Shown in pieces: positions 33,626 to 43,803 of a stretch of 64,000 nt of DNA. The stretch lies in NCBI RefSeq assembly GCF_047338595.1, contig NZ_JBLFBO010000001.1:310001-374000 (forward strand). The letters run 5' to 3'. The position numbers were made by a program, and so were the translations under genes. The notes under the pieces are model-generated. The model worked only from the letters and a program-made list of their open reading frames with translations, ran no database searches and was not told the DNA's origin. Position 1 is the stretch's first letter. Every line of letters begins with the position of its first letter. Source of the stretch: Nitrospira_D sp019636945 (GTDB lineage: Bacteria; Nitrospirota; Nitrospiria; Nitrospirales; Nitrospiraceae).

Positions 33626-36283
33626 ATGAACACCACCCTTTCTCTTGTCGATGTCCTGCGTCAACAAGTCGCTCATCTCGTGCATGAGTTGGCTGAGCGA
33701 GACAGTGTGCTGCATGAGCGAACTCGGCATCTCCGTGTGGCGCAAGCTCTCGCACATCTGGGTAGCTGGGAGTGGGAAATCGAGGGCGGAGCTGTTCGGT
33801 GTTCGTCTGAGTTGTATCGGATCTTCGGCCGCGAATCTGAGGCAGACCTGCTGACCTTTGATGGGTTTGTCGCGGCAGTGTTCCCGGAAGATCGTGAGCT
33901 GGTCATGGCTTCCATCAATCATGCCTTGGGTGGACGGGCGTCGTACGATGTGGAGTATCGGATCGTGCGTGCGAACGGTGAGGTGCGGACCATTCATTCC
34001 TGCGCGGAGGTCCTGCGTGACGATAAGGGAAAGCCTTGTCGCATGTCCGGGTCCGTTCTGGACGTCACCGAGCGGACACGCATAGCAGAAACATTGCGTT
34101 CCTCGCAGGAAAAACTGAGGCAGGCGCTCCAAGCATCGGGTATTGGACTGTGGGACTGGAATACTCATACCAACGAGATGGTCCTGTCTGAGGAATGGAA
34201 GCGTCAGCTTGGGTACGAGAAGACGGAGCTTTCGGACTCATGCGAGACGTGGGAAGGTCTGTTGCATCCGGAGGACCATGATCGTGTCATGGTGTGCTTG
34301 CAGGATGCGGTGTGTACACGTCATGGAGAATATCGGCAGGAATATCGGCTGAGGCACAAGGATGGGACGTATCGATGGATTGAGTCTCGAGCCGCGTTGG
34401 TGACTGAAGCTGATGGTCGTCGGATCCGCTTCCTCGGTTCACATATGGACATCACGGATCGCAAACGCATGGAGCAATCGGTACGAGAGAGTGAAGACCG
34501 GTACCGAACGTTGGTCGACCTGTCACCATCCGGAGTCTTTGTCTTTTGTGAAGGGCGGGCCGTGTATGTCAACCACAGAGGTGCGCTTCTCCTAGGGGCG
34601 ACAGATCCTCAGGAGCTTCTCGGTCGATCGATGTTCGACTTTCTCCACCCAGACTACCACGAGGATGTCCGTGAAAATGCCCGTCGGGTGCTCGCTGGAA
34701 ACGTGTCGGTCCATAGCGCGGAACGGATTTATCTCAGGAACGATGGAATATCGATTCCCGTTCAAATGGAGGTCGCCAGGATTGTGTGGAACGGCACTCC
34801 CGCCATCATCGTGCTGATCTCCGATGTCACTGAGCGCAAGCAGGCGGAAGAAGCGTTACGGGCGAGCGAGGAGCGGTTTGCCAAAGCGTTCAAGACCAGT
34901 CCCCATCCCATTCTCATCAGTGAGCTCGAAACCGGACGACTGGTAGAGGTCAATGATGCAGCCAGCCAGCTGTTGGGTCATCGCACGGAGGAAAGTGAAG
35001 GCCAGATTCTTTCAGAACTCCAGGTTTGGGGGTCGGCTGAGGAGCAAGTCCGGTTTCGCGAGAGATTGAAACAGGTTGGTCCGGTCCGCGATCTGGAAGT
35101 GAACCTTCGGGCCAGGAACGGCGATGTACGCCGCTTCCTCCTGTCGTCGGAACTCATTGAGTTGAACGGGAGGCCTTGCCGGGTGACGGTCGCGGATGAT
35201 GTCACCGATCGGAAGCGGGCCGAGGATGAGTTGCGCCGATCACATGCCTTGTTGCGGCAGGTCATCGACGGCTCGCCGAATTTCATCTTTGCCAAGGATC
35301 GCGAAGGACGTTTTACGATGGCTAATAAAGCGATCGCCGATTGTTATGGCACAACGGTAGACGATCTGATCGGACAGACAGACGCTGATTTTAATCCCCA
35401 TTGGGATGAAGTGGAGTTTTCTCGCGAGAAGGATCTCCAAGTCATGACATCTCTTCAGGAATGCTTCATTGCTGAGGAAAAGTTCACGGATTGGTCTGGA
35501 AAGACGCGCTGGTTGCAGACCATCAAGCGGCCGATCGTTGATGACCAGGGGCGGTTTCATATGGTGCTTGGAGCGGCGACAGACATCACCGAGCGGAAGC
35601 GGATGGAAGAGATGCTGCTGCAACACGAACAAGATCTGAATGCCGCGCTTCAAGAGCGGGAACGGATCAGCCAGGACCTGCACGACGATGTGCTTCAATC
35701 AGTCTACGCGGCTGGGCTTGGGTTAGAAGCCTGTAAGTCGATGATGAAGCGGCAGCCGGAGTTGACCGCAGATCATCTCATGGCGACATTGGAACAGGCC
35801 ATTAGGCAACTCAATCAGGTCATCGAGAAGATCAGAAATTTCATCTCAGGGCTGGAGTCTTGCGCTATACAAGGCGTTGATTTTATAGCGGACTTACGAG
35901 CCATGATCCAGGCGATGTGCGAGGCATCGTCCATTCAATGCAGGGTGCGGATCGATGACAGGGTCGGGCAGTATTTCTCACCGGAACTGGCACTCGACCT
36001 CATCAATATTGTGCGGGAAGCGTTGAGTAATGCCCTCCGTCATAGCCATGCGACACATATTACCGTGTCACTGCGTCAGCTGCTTGGATCGGTCCGGCTG
36101 ACGGTGACGGACAATGGTATCGGATTCAATCCAAAGTCGGTTCAGGCTGGTGGTCATGGCTTAGAAAATATGGCGACACGAGCGCACAAGGCCGGCGGGG
36201 TATTTGCCGTACGGTCGGAGTCTCGCCGCGGAACCAGGGTTCTCCTTGATCTTCCAATAGATTCAACGGACTATTCCAAATAA
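33626..36283 (+). CDS. Cytoplasmic sensor histidine kinase with five PAS domains (NarL-partner type)
   Basis: An 885-residue kinase with no membrane segment. After an N-terminal coiled coil (about 1-38), five PAS domains run to residue ~665, each ending in a D(I/V)T(E/D)RxR linker. A HisKA_3 dimerisation domain carries the phospho-acceptor His686 in SQDLHDDVLQS, and a HATPase_c domain (about 790-880) has EALSNALRHSHAT and NGIGFN. ATG 33626 is used because AAGGAG lies 7 bases upstream. HisKA_3 kinases pair with NarL/FixJ regulators, and one lies downstream at 42874. Its first four PAS-plus-kinase parts resemble the next gene closely. The ligands are unknown. Confidence 0.9.
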   Translation: MNTTLSLVDVLRQQVAHLVHELAERDSVLHERTRHLRVAQALAHLGSWEWEIEGGAVRCSSELYRIFGRESEADLLTFDGFVAAVFPEDRELVMASINHALGGRASYDVEYRIVRANGEVRTIHSCAEVLRDDKGKPCRMSGSVLDVTERTRIAETLRSSQEKLRQALQASGIGLWDWNTHTNEMVLSEEWKRQLGYEKTELSDSCETWEGLLHPEDHDRVMVCLQDAVCTRHGEYRQEYRLRHKDGTYRWIESRAALVTEADGRRIRFLGSHMDITDRKRMEQSVRESEDRYRTLVDLSPSGVFVFCEGRAVYVNHRGALLLGATDPQELLGRSMFDFLHPDYHEDVRENARRVLAGNVSVHSAERIYLRNDGISIPVQMEVARIVWNGTPAIIVLISDVTERKQAEEALRASEERFAKAFKTSPHPILISELETGRLVEVNDAASQLLGHRTEESEGQILSELQVWGSAEEQVRFRERLKQVGPVRDLEVNLRARNGDVRRFLLSSELIELNGRPCRVTVADDVTDRKRAEDELRRSHALLRQVIDGSPNFIFAKDREGRFTMANKAIADCYGTTVDDLIGQTDADFNPHWDEVEFSREKDLQVMTSLQECFIAEEKFTDWSGKTRWLQTIKRPIVDDQGRFHMVLGAATDITERKRMEEMLLQHEQDLNAALQERERISQDLHDDVLQSVYAAGLGLEACKSMMKRQPELTADHLMATLEQAIRQLNQVIEKIRNFISGLESCAIQGVDFIADLRAMIQAMCEASSIQCRVRIDDRVGQYFSPELALDLINIVREALSNALRHSHATHITVSLRQLLGSVRLTVTDNGIGFNPKSVQAGGHGLENMATRAHKAGGVFAVRSESRRGTRVLLDLPIDSTDYSK

Positions 36284-36593
36284 TCCAATCAGTTAGAGCA
36301 TCATGTCACAGTGGCCACATGGGTTGGAGTCCAGATCTGGTTCCATGCGATCCGCATGGTTCCTGCCCGGGTTCCTTCAAAAGCTTCAGGCCATTTGGAT
36401 CTAGACTTTCACCCGTGGCCGTAGGAGACTAGCTCCCGCTTGGTTCCTGGTGATTAGGAACCAATAGCCTTGGGCTGAGAGCCGTCGGTTTTTCCGGTAC
36501 ATGCGCCATTGTGCCCCAGTATTGCGCCGTGAAGTAGTTGCCGGAACAAGTCGAACGGGACTTGCGAAAGAGTGCTGAGGGAGGAGTCCCATC
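36284..36593. other. Intergenic region between two paralogous kinases
   Basis: 310 bp without a gene. It contains the second copy of the shared upstream element (36390-36431) and a strong GGGAGGAG ribosome-binding site at 36579-36586. Confidence 0.6.
36390..36431 (+). repeat. Upstream element, copy 2
   Basis: GCCATTTGGATCTAGACTTT (36390-36409), then GTAGGAGACTA (36421-36431). It matches the element at 33461-33503 with two mismatches in the first block and one in the second. It is probably a duplicated promoter or operator region. Confidence 0.55.
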
Positions 36594-39500
36594 ATGAATT
36601 CGACCAGTCACCTGGCTGAATTGGATTTGCTGCGCAGGCAAGTTGCCGACCTTTCACGGGAGCTGACGGAGCGGGATCAGGCCCTCCAGGATTTCACACG
36701 ACAGCGAGACGACGAATTACAAGATTTGCGCGAGCGCTCGGACATGCTGCGCGCGATCGTTGCCGGAACGGCTGCGGAGACCGGAGAAGACTTCTTCTCA
36801 ACCCTCGTCTGTCATCTGAGTTCAGTATTGGGTGTGCAGTACGCCGTCGTTGGGGAGATCCAACACGGTCCGGTCAAGAAAATCCGTACCCTTGCCGTCT
36901 CAGCCGACGGCAATCTCGTCGACAACTTCGAATATCCACTGGTGAATACTCCTTGCGAGATAGCGCTTGGTGAGTCCTTTGCCTGTTTTGAACGGGACGT
37001 CAGGACGGTGTTCCCACTCTTTGGGCGTTTGGCCCAGTTGGGCGTTGACGGATACTGTGGAGTCCCACTCAGGGCAAAAGGCGGAGCGGTGATGGGGCTC
37101 CTCGTTCTGATGGATACCAAGCCGTTGCGCAACACCGATCGACTGCGATCGCTGATGGCGGTGTTTGCCTCGCGGGCAGGCGCTGAGCTCCAACGGCGGT
37201 ACGCCGAAACAAAAATCCAGCAACAGCAGCGTCAGCTCTTGGAAGCTCAAGCACGTGCGCACCTGGGTAGCTGGGACTGGGATTTCGATAGTGGAACGGT
37301 GCGCTGGTCGGAGGAGCAATTTCTGATCTTTGGCTATGAGCCCGACCACATGGTTGTCAGCTATGACACATTTGTGGCTTCCCTTCACCACCTGGATCGG
37401 GCGCGTGTGCAGAGCGCAATCGATGCTGCACTGAAGGGCGGCACAACCTACGACGTCGAATGCCGCATCGTCCGTCCTGACCGTACGATTCGTGCAATCC
37501 ATTGCCGTGGAGAAGTCTGTCGGGATGGCGATGGCCGTCCTGTCTCCATGTCGAACAGCGTGTTGGATATCACGGATCATCGACATATTGAGGAGGAACT
37601 CCGGCTTTCCCGAGAACGACTCCACCAAGCTCTTCGGGCATCTGGCACCGGGTTATGGAACTGGAACACTGAAACGAATGCAGTGATCTTTTCCGAGGAG
37701 TGGAAGCGACTGGTAGGTTATAGCGGGATAGAACTTCCGGATGCATGGGAGACGTGGACGAGCCTGTTGCATCCTGACGATCGTGAGAGTGCCGTCGCCT
37801 ATGCTATGCAGTATCGAGCCAGACCCGACGGAGACTATCGACAGGAGTTTCGCCTGCGGCACAAGGATGGCACGTATCGATGGATTGAGGCGCGTGCCTC
37901 CTTTGTGACAGAGGCCAATGGTCGGAGGATCCATCTCCTCGGATCCCATATCGACATAACCGATCGCAAACGGATGGAGGAGTCCGTACGGGAGAGCGAG
38001 GAACGGTACCGGATGTTGATCGAGCTTTCCCCATCCGGTGTCTTTGTGTTTTGTGACGGGCGAATAGTCTACCTGAATCGAACCGGTGCTCTCCTCATGG
38101 GTGCGCAGGATCCACAGGACATTCTTGACCGGCCGACGTTTGAGTTCATCCACCCAGATTATCATCAAGAGGTTCGTGACAGTGTTACACGATTGCTCGG
38201 AGGAGGTGTATCCGTCCATAGCGCCGAGCGAATGTATGTGCGGTTGGATGGCACGACGATCCCGGTTCAAGTCGAAGCTGGGCGGATCATGTGGAACGGT
38301 AAGCAGGCGATTCTTGGAATGTTCTCCGATATCACGGAACGGAAGCACGCAGAAGAAGCGCTGGCTAATCTTAATGCAACTTTAGAACGCCAGGTGAACG
38401 ATCGGACAGAGGCGCTGCGCCGGAGCGAAGAACGTTTCCGGCAATTTTTCGATCATGCGCCGAATGTGACCTGCCTGAAAAGTCATGATGGGCGGTATTT
38501 GTATACCAACCGGCAGTTCGATGAGGTATTCGGGTTTGCGTCCGGTATGGCCTTGGGGAGAACCGATGATGAATTGTTTTCTTCGGAACAAGCTGCTCAG
38601 TTTCAAACACATGATCGAGAGGTGTTGGCCAGCGGCCGGGGACAGGAGTTCGAGGAGGTTACACAACAGCGGGATGGACTGCGTACCAGCATTGTTGCGA
38701 AATTCCCAGTGATCGATGTTTCAGGGCAGCTCTCGGCCATCGGTGTCATCGCCACGGATATCACCGAGCGAAAACGAATCCAAGAGCAACTGAGACTCTA
38801 CAAAGAGATCTTTGCCCATTCGATCGATGGCATTGCAGTTATTGATCTTCAAGGGCGGTATCTACAACAAAACAGTACACACGAACGGATTCTTGGTTAT
38901 TCCACAGACGACCTGGAAGGGAAGACTCCCGCTATTCATTTAGGTGAAGACTCGTTTGCATCCATCGGGCGAGCCCTTGCTGTTACTGGGAGCTATCGCG
39001 GGGAAGTGAAAAGCCGAACACGGGAGGGCACGTCGCTCACGCTGGATCTCACGGCATTTACCGTGAAGGACACTTTGGGTCAACCGGTTTGCTATGTCGG
39101 AATCAAACGCGATGTGACCGAGCGCAATCATGCACAAGAAGCCTTGAGGGAAAGTGAGGCTCGGTGGCAGCAGTTTGCTGAGTCGGTGGGGGCAGCATTC
39201 TGGATCGCGGACGTGACGCCGGATGAGCGGCAGGTGGTGTACGTCAATGCGGCGTTTACTTTTATCTGGGGCATCGAGCGCGAAGAACTCTATCAAGACT
39301 GGTCGCTGTGGCTCGATTCAATCCACCCAGATGACCGTCTGCGGGTAAAAACAAGCCATGACCGATTTATCGGTGGCGGGATGACCGCAGTGTTCCACTG
39401 TGAGTACCGGATCGTGGGGCGAGATGGTCATATCCGGTGGATTTCCGATCGCCGCGTTCGAATGGCTGGGAAGGAAAATCGCGTTGCGGGGATTGCAGAA

Positions 39501-42500
39501 GATATCACCCACCACAAGCAGCAGTTGGCGTTGATGGCCCAAACAGAGGCGATCGGGAAAATCGGGGGGTGGCAGTTTGATTTTCTCACAGGCCGGTTGT
39601 GGTGGAGCGATGAGACGTACCGACTACACGAAACCACGTCAGAGTTATTCAGCCCGACGGTTGAAACGGCGTTGAATTTCTACACGCCCGACAGCCGTCC
39701 CATCATGGCCGAGGCATGGAGAAAAGGGGTGGAACAGGGGCTGTCCTGGGATCTCGAGCTGGAACTCATTTCGGTGAAGGGACGACGAATTGCAGTGCGG
39801 GCAACCGGCCAGGTGGATGCCCTGGAAGGACGGGCAGTTCGAGCCTACGGTACATTCCAAGACATCACAGAGCACAAACTGGCGGAAGAAGCACTTCGGC
39901 GAGCACATGATGACTTAGAACGTAAAGTCGTCGAGCGCACTGAGGAATTGCAGGCGAGTCAAGAGCGCTATGCACGCGCCACCGCGATCGGCAAGGTGGG
40001 GGTGTGGGAATTGGATGTCCTCAACGGGCAGTACCATGCAGATACCAATCTGAAGGAGCTGTTTGGCTATGGCGCCAACGAACTCTCCACGGATCCCTTT
40101 GCCTGGTTGAGGCTGGTCCATCCTGAGGACCAGCCGATCGCGATGAGGAACTGGGAATTGGTCCAGAGCGGAGCTGTTGAGGCCTCTCATTACGAGTTAC
40201 GCCACATCAGGAAAGACGGCTCGATCGTCTGGGGTGACATCCGAGCGCGTGCCGTCCGAGATCCGAAGGGACGATTGACACACTTGATCGGGGCCACCGT
40301 CGATATTACTGAACGCAAGCATGCGGAACAAACATTGTCCGAAAGCGAGACACGGTTCCGCACGCTGGTTGCGAATATTCCAGGAGCGATCTATCGCTGC
40401 GCCGTGGACAGGGAGTGGACGATGTCCTATCTCAGTGATGCGATTGAGAGCATCGTTGGGTATCCGGCCTCGGAGTTCATCGCCAACCACACCCGCTCCT
40501 ACGCCAGTGTGATTCACCCAGATGATCGCCAGCTAGTGGAGGAGGTGACCTGGAGGAGCTTGCAGGAGCACCGTCCCTATGTCATCGAGTACCGTCTCAT
40601 CCATGCGAATGGCACTGTTCGGTGGGTGTATGAAAAAGGGCAAGGGGTGTTCAGCTCGAATGGCGAGGTGCGTTGCCTCGATGGCGCGATCTTCGATGTC
40701 ACGGAGCGGAAGCAAGCGGAACAAGCGTTACGTGAAAGCGAAGAACGATTTTCCAAAGCCTTCCGTACGAGCCCTCATCCAATAGGGATTACGGAGGTCG
40801 TAACGGGTCGTTGCGTCGAGGTGAACGATGCTTGTCTGGAGGCGTTCGGTTTTCGTCGGGAGGAGGTGATCGGAAATACCACATTCCTGTTAGGTATCTG
40901 GCCAAAGCTCGAGGATAGAGCGCGGGTCATCGAGCGGTTAAAAGCTGGACAGCCGATGCGCAACATGGAGTTTGCGTTAAAGACCAAATCGGGTGCGTTG
41001 CGCTATTTTCTGGCCTCCGCTGATCTCGCGGAGCTGAACGGAGTGCTCTGCGTGGTGACTGTCGCGAACGACATCACGGACCGCAGGTTAGCCGAGGAAG
41101 CACTGCGCCTCAGCGAAGAACGTTTTGCCAAGGCGTTCCAAGCCAGCCCTCATCCGGTCGTTATCAGCGAGCTGGATTCTGGTCTGGTTGTAGACGCGAA
41201 TGAAGCTGCGTGGCAGCTCTTCGGATATCGGAAAGATGAAGTTGTGGGACTGACGACGTTGCAGATCGGGCTCTGGCCTTCCGCCGAGGAACGGGCTCGT
41301 TATCTCGACTTGTTGAAGCGCCAAGGATGCATCCGAAATATGGAAGTGCAACTCCGGAGCAAGAGCGGCGATGTCCATCAGTGTCTCTTGTCGTCGGAGC
41401 TGATCGAGTTGAACGGCAAGCAATGTAGTGTGACCGTTGGTGACGATATTACAGAGAGTCGACGCTTGGAAAAGGCGCTGCGGTTGACTCAGTTCTCTGT
41501 GGATCAGGCCGTAGAGGCCATTCTGTGGTTAGACCCGCAGGCTCAAATGTTCAATGTGAATGAGACGGCATGCCGAATGCTGCAGTATTCGCGAGAGGAA
41601 CTGCTGGGTATGACGGTCCACGACATTGACCCCAATTTCCCCGTGGAACGGTGGACGAATCATTGGAGCTACTTAAAGGAACGGAGATCGCTGACCTTCG
41701 AGGCAAGGTTTTGGTCTAGAAGCGGAGCCGTCCTGGAGACGGATGTGAGTGTCAATTATTTGCTACACGAAGGCAAGGAATACGCCTGCATGATCTTGCG
41801 GGATATTGGGGAGCGTAAGCGGGCAGAGGCTGAACTCCGCCGCTCTCATATGTTTCTTCGACAGGTTATTGATACCGATCCGAACTTCATCTTTGCCAAG
41901 GACCATGCCGGATATTACACGATGGCGAACAAAGCGGTCGCTGACTGTTATGGCACCACGGTGGAGAGCCTGATCGGCAAATCGGATGCTGATTTCAATA
42001 GGAACGTGGAGGAGGTGGAGTTCTTTCGCGAGAAGGATCTTGAAGTATTGGATTCTCTGGAGGAGCGTTTTATTCCGGAAGAAAAAATCACGGATGCGGC
42101 GGGAAACACACGTTGGTTACAGACTGTCAAGCGGCCGATTTTCGATGACGAGGGGCAGGTCCATATGGTGCTGGGAGCGGCAACCGATATCACGGAGCGC
42201 AAGCGGATGGAGGAGATGCTGCTCCAACGAGAACGAGATCTGCACGCAGCGCTTCAAGAGCGGGAACGGATCAGCCAGGATCTACACGATGGTATTCTCC
42301 AGTCATTGTATGCGGTAGGGCTTGGGTTAGAGGCGTGCAAACCGATGATTCGGCAACAGCCTGATCAGAATGCGGGCAAACTCACGTCGATGCTCAACCA
42401 GGGGATCGGCCAGCTCAACCACGTGATGGGAGAGGTCAGAAACTTCATTGCGGGATTGGAGTCTCACGTCATCCAAGGTGGAGATTTTCCGACGGCTCTT

Positions 42501-42887
42501 CGAAACATGATCCGAACCATGTGCAGTTCAGCAGCGGCCAAGTGTGTGGTTCGAATCGAAGGCATGGCCGCCCGACAACTGTCCACGGAACAGGCGCTCC
42601 ATATCATCAACATCGTCCGCGAAGGATTGAGTAATACGCTGCGTCACAGCGGCGCCAGCCAGATCACGGTGTCGCTCTATTCGCTCCGTCGTTGTGTGCG
42701 GCTTGCTATTCAGGATGATGGGGTCGGATTTGACGCCAGCTTGATACAGGGAGTCGGTCATGGATTGGGCAATATGGCTGCACGGGCTAGGAAGGTCCGC
42801 GGCCAGTTTGCCCTTCACTCGAAGCCAAACGAAGGTACGAGAATTGTTCTCGATTTGCCAAAGGACACGACCTATGCTCATGACTAA
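36594..42887 (+). CDS. Giant cytoplasmic sensor histidine kinase: GAF plus 13 PAS domains
   Basis: A 2097-residue soluble kinase. After a short coiled coil, a GAF domain (about 45-205) is followed by thirteen PAS/PAC units between about 220 and 1870. I counted them by their closing DIT(E/D)RK-type linkers. Longer coiled coils lie near 585-610 and 1098-1120. The kinase core is HisKA_3, with phospho-acceptor His1898 in SQDLHDGILQS, and HATPase_c (about 1996-2095, REGLSNTLRHSGAS, DDGVGFD). PAS 1, 2, 3, 11 and 13 match PAS 1-5 of the upstream kinase, so this gene looks like a duplicate enlarged by internal PAS insertion. It overlaps the downstream response regulator start by 14 bp. Most such kinases have far fewer sensor domains. 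Confidence 0.93.
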   Translation: MNSTSHLAELDLLRRQVADLSRELTERDQALQDFTRQRDDELQDLRERSDMLRAIVAGTAAETGEDFFSTLVCHLSSVLGVQYAVVGEIQHGPVKKIRTLAVSADGNLVDNFEYPLVNTPCEIALGESFACFERDVRTVFPLFGRLAQLGVDGYCGVPLRAKGGAVMGLLVLMDTKPLRNTDRLRSLMAVFASRAGAELQRRYAETKIQQQQRQLLEAQARAHLGSWDWDFDSGTVRWSEEQFLIFGYEPDHMVVSYDTFVASLHHLDRARVQSAIDAALKGGTTYDVECRIVRPDRTIRAIHCRGEVCRDGDGRPVSMSNSVLDITDHRHIEEELRLSRERLHQALRASGTGLWNWNTETNAVIFSEEWKRLVGYSGIELPDAWETWTSLLHPDDRESAVAYAMQYRARPDGDYRQEFRLRHKDGTYRWIEARASFVTEANGRRIHLLGSHIDITDRKRMEESVRESEERYRMLIELSPSGVFVFCDGRIVYLNRTGALLMGAQDPQDILDRPTFEFIHPDYHQEVRDSVTRLLGGGVSVHSAERMYVRLDGTTIPVQVEAGRIMWNGKQAILGMFSDITERKHAEEALANLNATLERQVNDRTEALRRSEERFRQFFDHAPNVTCLKSHDGRYLYTNRQFDEVFGFASGMALGRTDDELFSSEQAAQFQTHDREVLASGRGQEFEEVTQQRDGLRTSIVAKFPVIDVSGQLSAIGVIATDITERKRIQEQLRLYKEIFAHSIDGIAVIDLQGRYLQQNSTHERILGYSTDDLEGKTPAIHLGEDSFASIGRALAVTGSYRGEVKSRTREGTSLTLDLTAFTVKDTLGQPVCYVGIKRDVTERNHAQEALRESEARWQQFAESVGAAFWIADVTPDERQVVYVNAAFTFIWGIEREELYQDWSLWLDSIHPDDRLRVKTSHDRFIGGGMTAVFHCEYRIVGRDGHIRWISDRRVRMAGKENRVAGIAEDITHHKQQLALMAQTEAIGKIGGWQFDFLTGRLWWSDETYRLHETTSELFSPTVETALNFYTPDSRPIMAEAWRKGVEQGLSWDLELELISVKGRRIAVRATGQVDALEGRAVRAYGTFQDITEHKLAEEALRRAHDDLERKVVERTEELQASQERYARATAIGKVGVWELDVLNGQYHADTNLKELFGYGANELSTDPFAWLRLVHPEDQPIAMRNWELVQSGAVEASHYELRHIRKDGSIVWGDIRARAVRDPKGRLTHLIGATVDITERKHAEQTLSESETRFRTLVANIPGAIYRCAVDREWTMSYLSDAIESIVGYPASEFIANHTRSYASVIHPDDRQLVEEVTWRSLQEHRPYVIEYRLIHANGTVRWVYEKGQGVFSSNGEVRCLDGAIFDVTERKQAEQALRESEERFSKAFRTSPHPIGITEVVTGRCVEVNDACLEAFGFRREEVIGNTTFLLGIWPKLEDRARVIERLKAGQPMRNMEFALKTKSGALRYFLASADLAELNGVLCVVTVANDITDRRLAEEALRLSEERFAKAFQASPHPVVISELDSGLVVDANEAAWQLFGYRKDEVVGLTTLQIGLWPSAEERARYLDLLKRQGCIRNMEVQLRSKSGDVHQCLLSSELIELNGKQCSVTVGDDITESRRLEKALRLTQFSVDQAVEAILWLDPQAQMFNVNETACRMLQYSREELLGMTVHDIDPNFPVERWTNHWSYLKERRSLTFEARFWSRSGAVLETDVSVNYLLHEGKEYACMILRDIGERKRAEAELRRSHMFLRQVIDTDPNFIFAKDHAGYYTMANKAVADCYGTTVESLIGKSDADFNRNVEEVEFFREKDLEVLDSLEERFIPEEKITDAAGNTRWLQTVKRPIFDDEGQVHMVLGAATDITERKRMEEMLLQRERDLHAALQERERISQDLHDGILQSLYAVGLGLEACKPMIRQQPDQNAGKLTSMLNQGIGQLNHVMGEVRNFIAGLESHVIQGGDFPTALRNMIRTMCSSAAAKCVVRIEGMAARQLSTEQALHIINIVREGLSNTLRHSGASQITVSLYSLRRCVRLAIQDDGVGFDASLIQGVGHGLGNMAARARKVRGQFALHSKPNEGTRIVLDLPKDTTYAHD

Positions 42888-43530
42888 GACACAAACCATC
42901 CGAGTGTTGCTCGTCGACGATCACGAAGTGATTCGTGTAGGGCTCAGGACGGTACTGGGCCAGAACCAAGGCGTCAGCGTTATCGGAGAAGCCGGTACCA
43001 TGGGAGACGCGATTCTGCAGTCCCAGAAGTTGAAGCCCGACATCATTTTGATGGATGTCCGCCTTCCCGACGGGTCCGGTGTCGATGCTTGTCGTGAAAT
43101 TCTTGGGATGCTTCCCAGCACCAGAGTCATTTTCCTGACCTCGTACGCTGACGATGATTCTGTACTGGCAGCCGTCCTTGCTGGCGCACAGGGCTATGTG
43201 CTCAAGGAAATCGATTCAGGGGCTTTGCTCGAGGCCATCCGGTCGGTTGCAAGAGGTCAATCAATCCTGGATTCGACGGTCACCGAGCGGGCGCTACGAT
43301 GGCTGAGAGGGCTGCACGACCTCCCGGCCACGCCGGGTACGGATCAACTGTCATCTCAAGAAGAACGAGTGGTGGCGCTGGTCGCCGAAGGCAAGACCAA
43401 TAAGGAAATTGCCGTGGCCCTCGGACTCAGCGACAAAACGGTGAAGAACTATCTGGCGAACGTCTTTCAGAAACTTCGTATCACGCGACGTGCGCAGGCT
43501 GCGGCCTTTTTTGTGAAACGGCAAGGATAG
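42874..43530 (+). CDS. NarL/FixJ-family response regulator
   Basis: A 218-residue two-domain regulator. The receiver domain has the acidic pair D15-D16 (VDDHEV), the phospho-acceptor D61 (LMDVRLPDGSG) and K111 (YVLKEID). A LuxR-type helix-turn-helix lies at about 150-215 (SSQEERVVALVAEGKTNKEIA). It starts inside the last codons of the giant kinase, so translation is coupled and it is the obvious partner. ATG 42874 is used because AAGGAC lies 7 bases upstream. ATG 42880 is an alternative. The 273 bp after it show nothing recognisable except the next gene's ribosome-binding site. Confidence 0.93.
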   Translation: MLMTKTQTIRVLLVDDHEVIRVGLRTVLGQNQGVSVIGEAGTMGDAILQSQKLKPDIILMDVRLPDGSGVDACREILGMLPSTRVIFLTSYADDDSVLAAVLAGAQGYVLKEIDSGALLEAIRSVARGQSILDSTVTERALRWLRGLHDLPATPGTDQLSSQEERVVALVAEGKTNKEIAVALGLSDKTVKNYLANVFQKLRITRRAQAAAFFVKRQG

Positions 43531-43803
43531 ACTCCTCACATTCGGCTCTAGCTCAGTAGAGGCAAAATTTGTCTCCCGCAACCCCATCGTCCTTTAGTGT
43601 TCATCAGTCAATTTCTGTACGATTACCCTGCTGTATTCGGATTCATAACTAAAAAGGGGCGTCGAGACTCCAGTGTATGTTGGGGAAGGGGTCTCATCGC
43701 CGTTTCTTGTTGTGGTCCCCAGTTCTTTCCGAGTGTGCGGACGGCAATAGCGGCTTGCTAGACACTGCTGTGTTGTTCTGGCCTACCGGGAGGTGGTCTT
43801 CTG

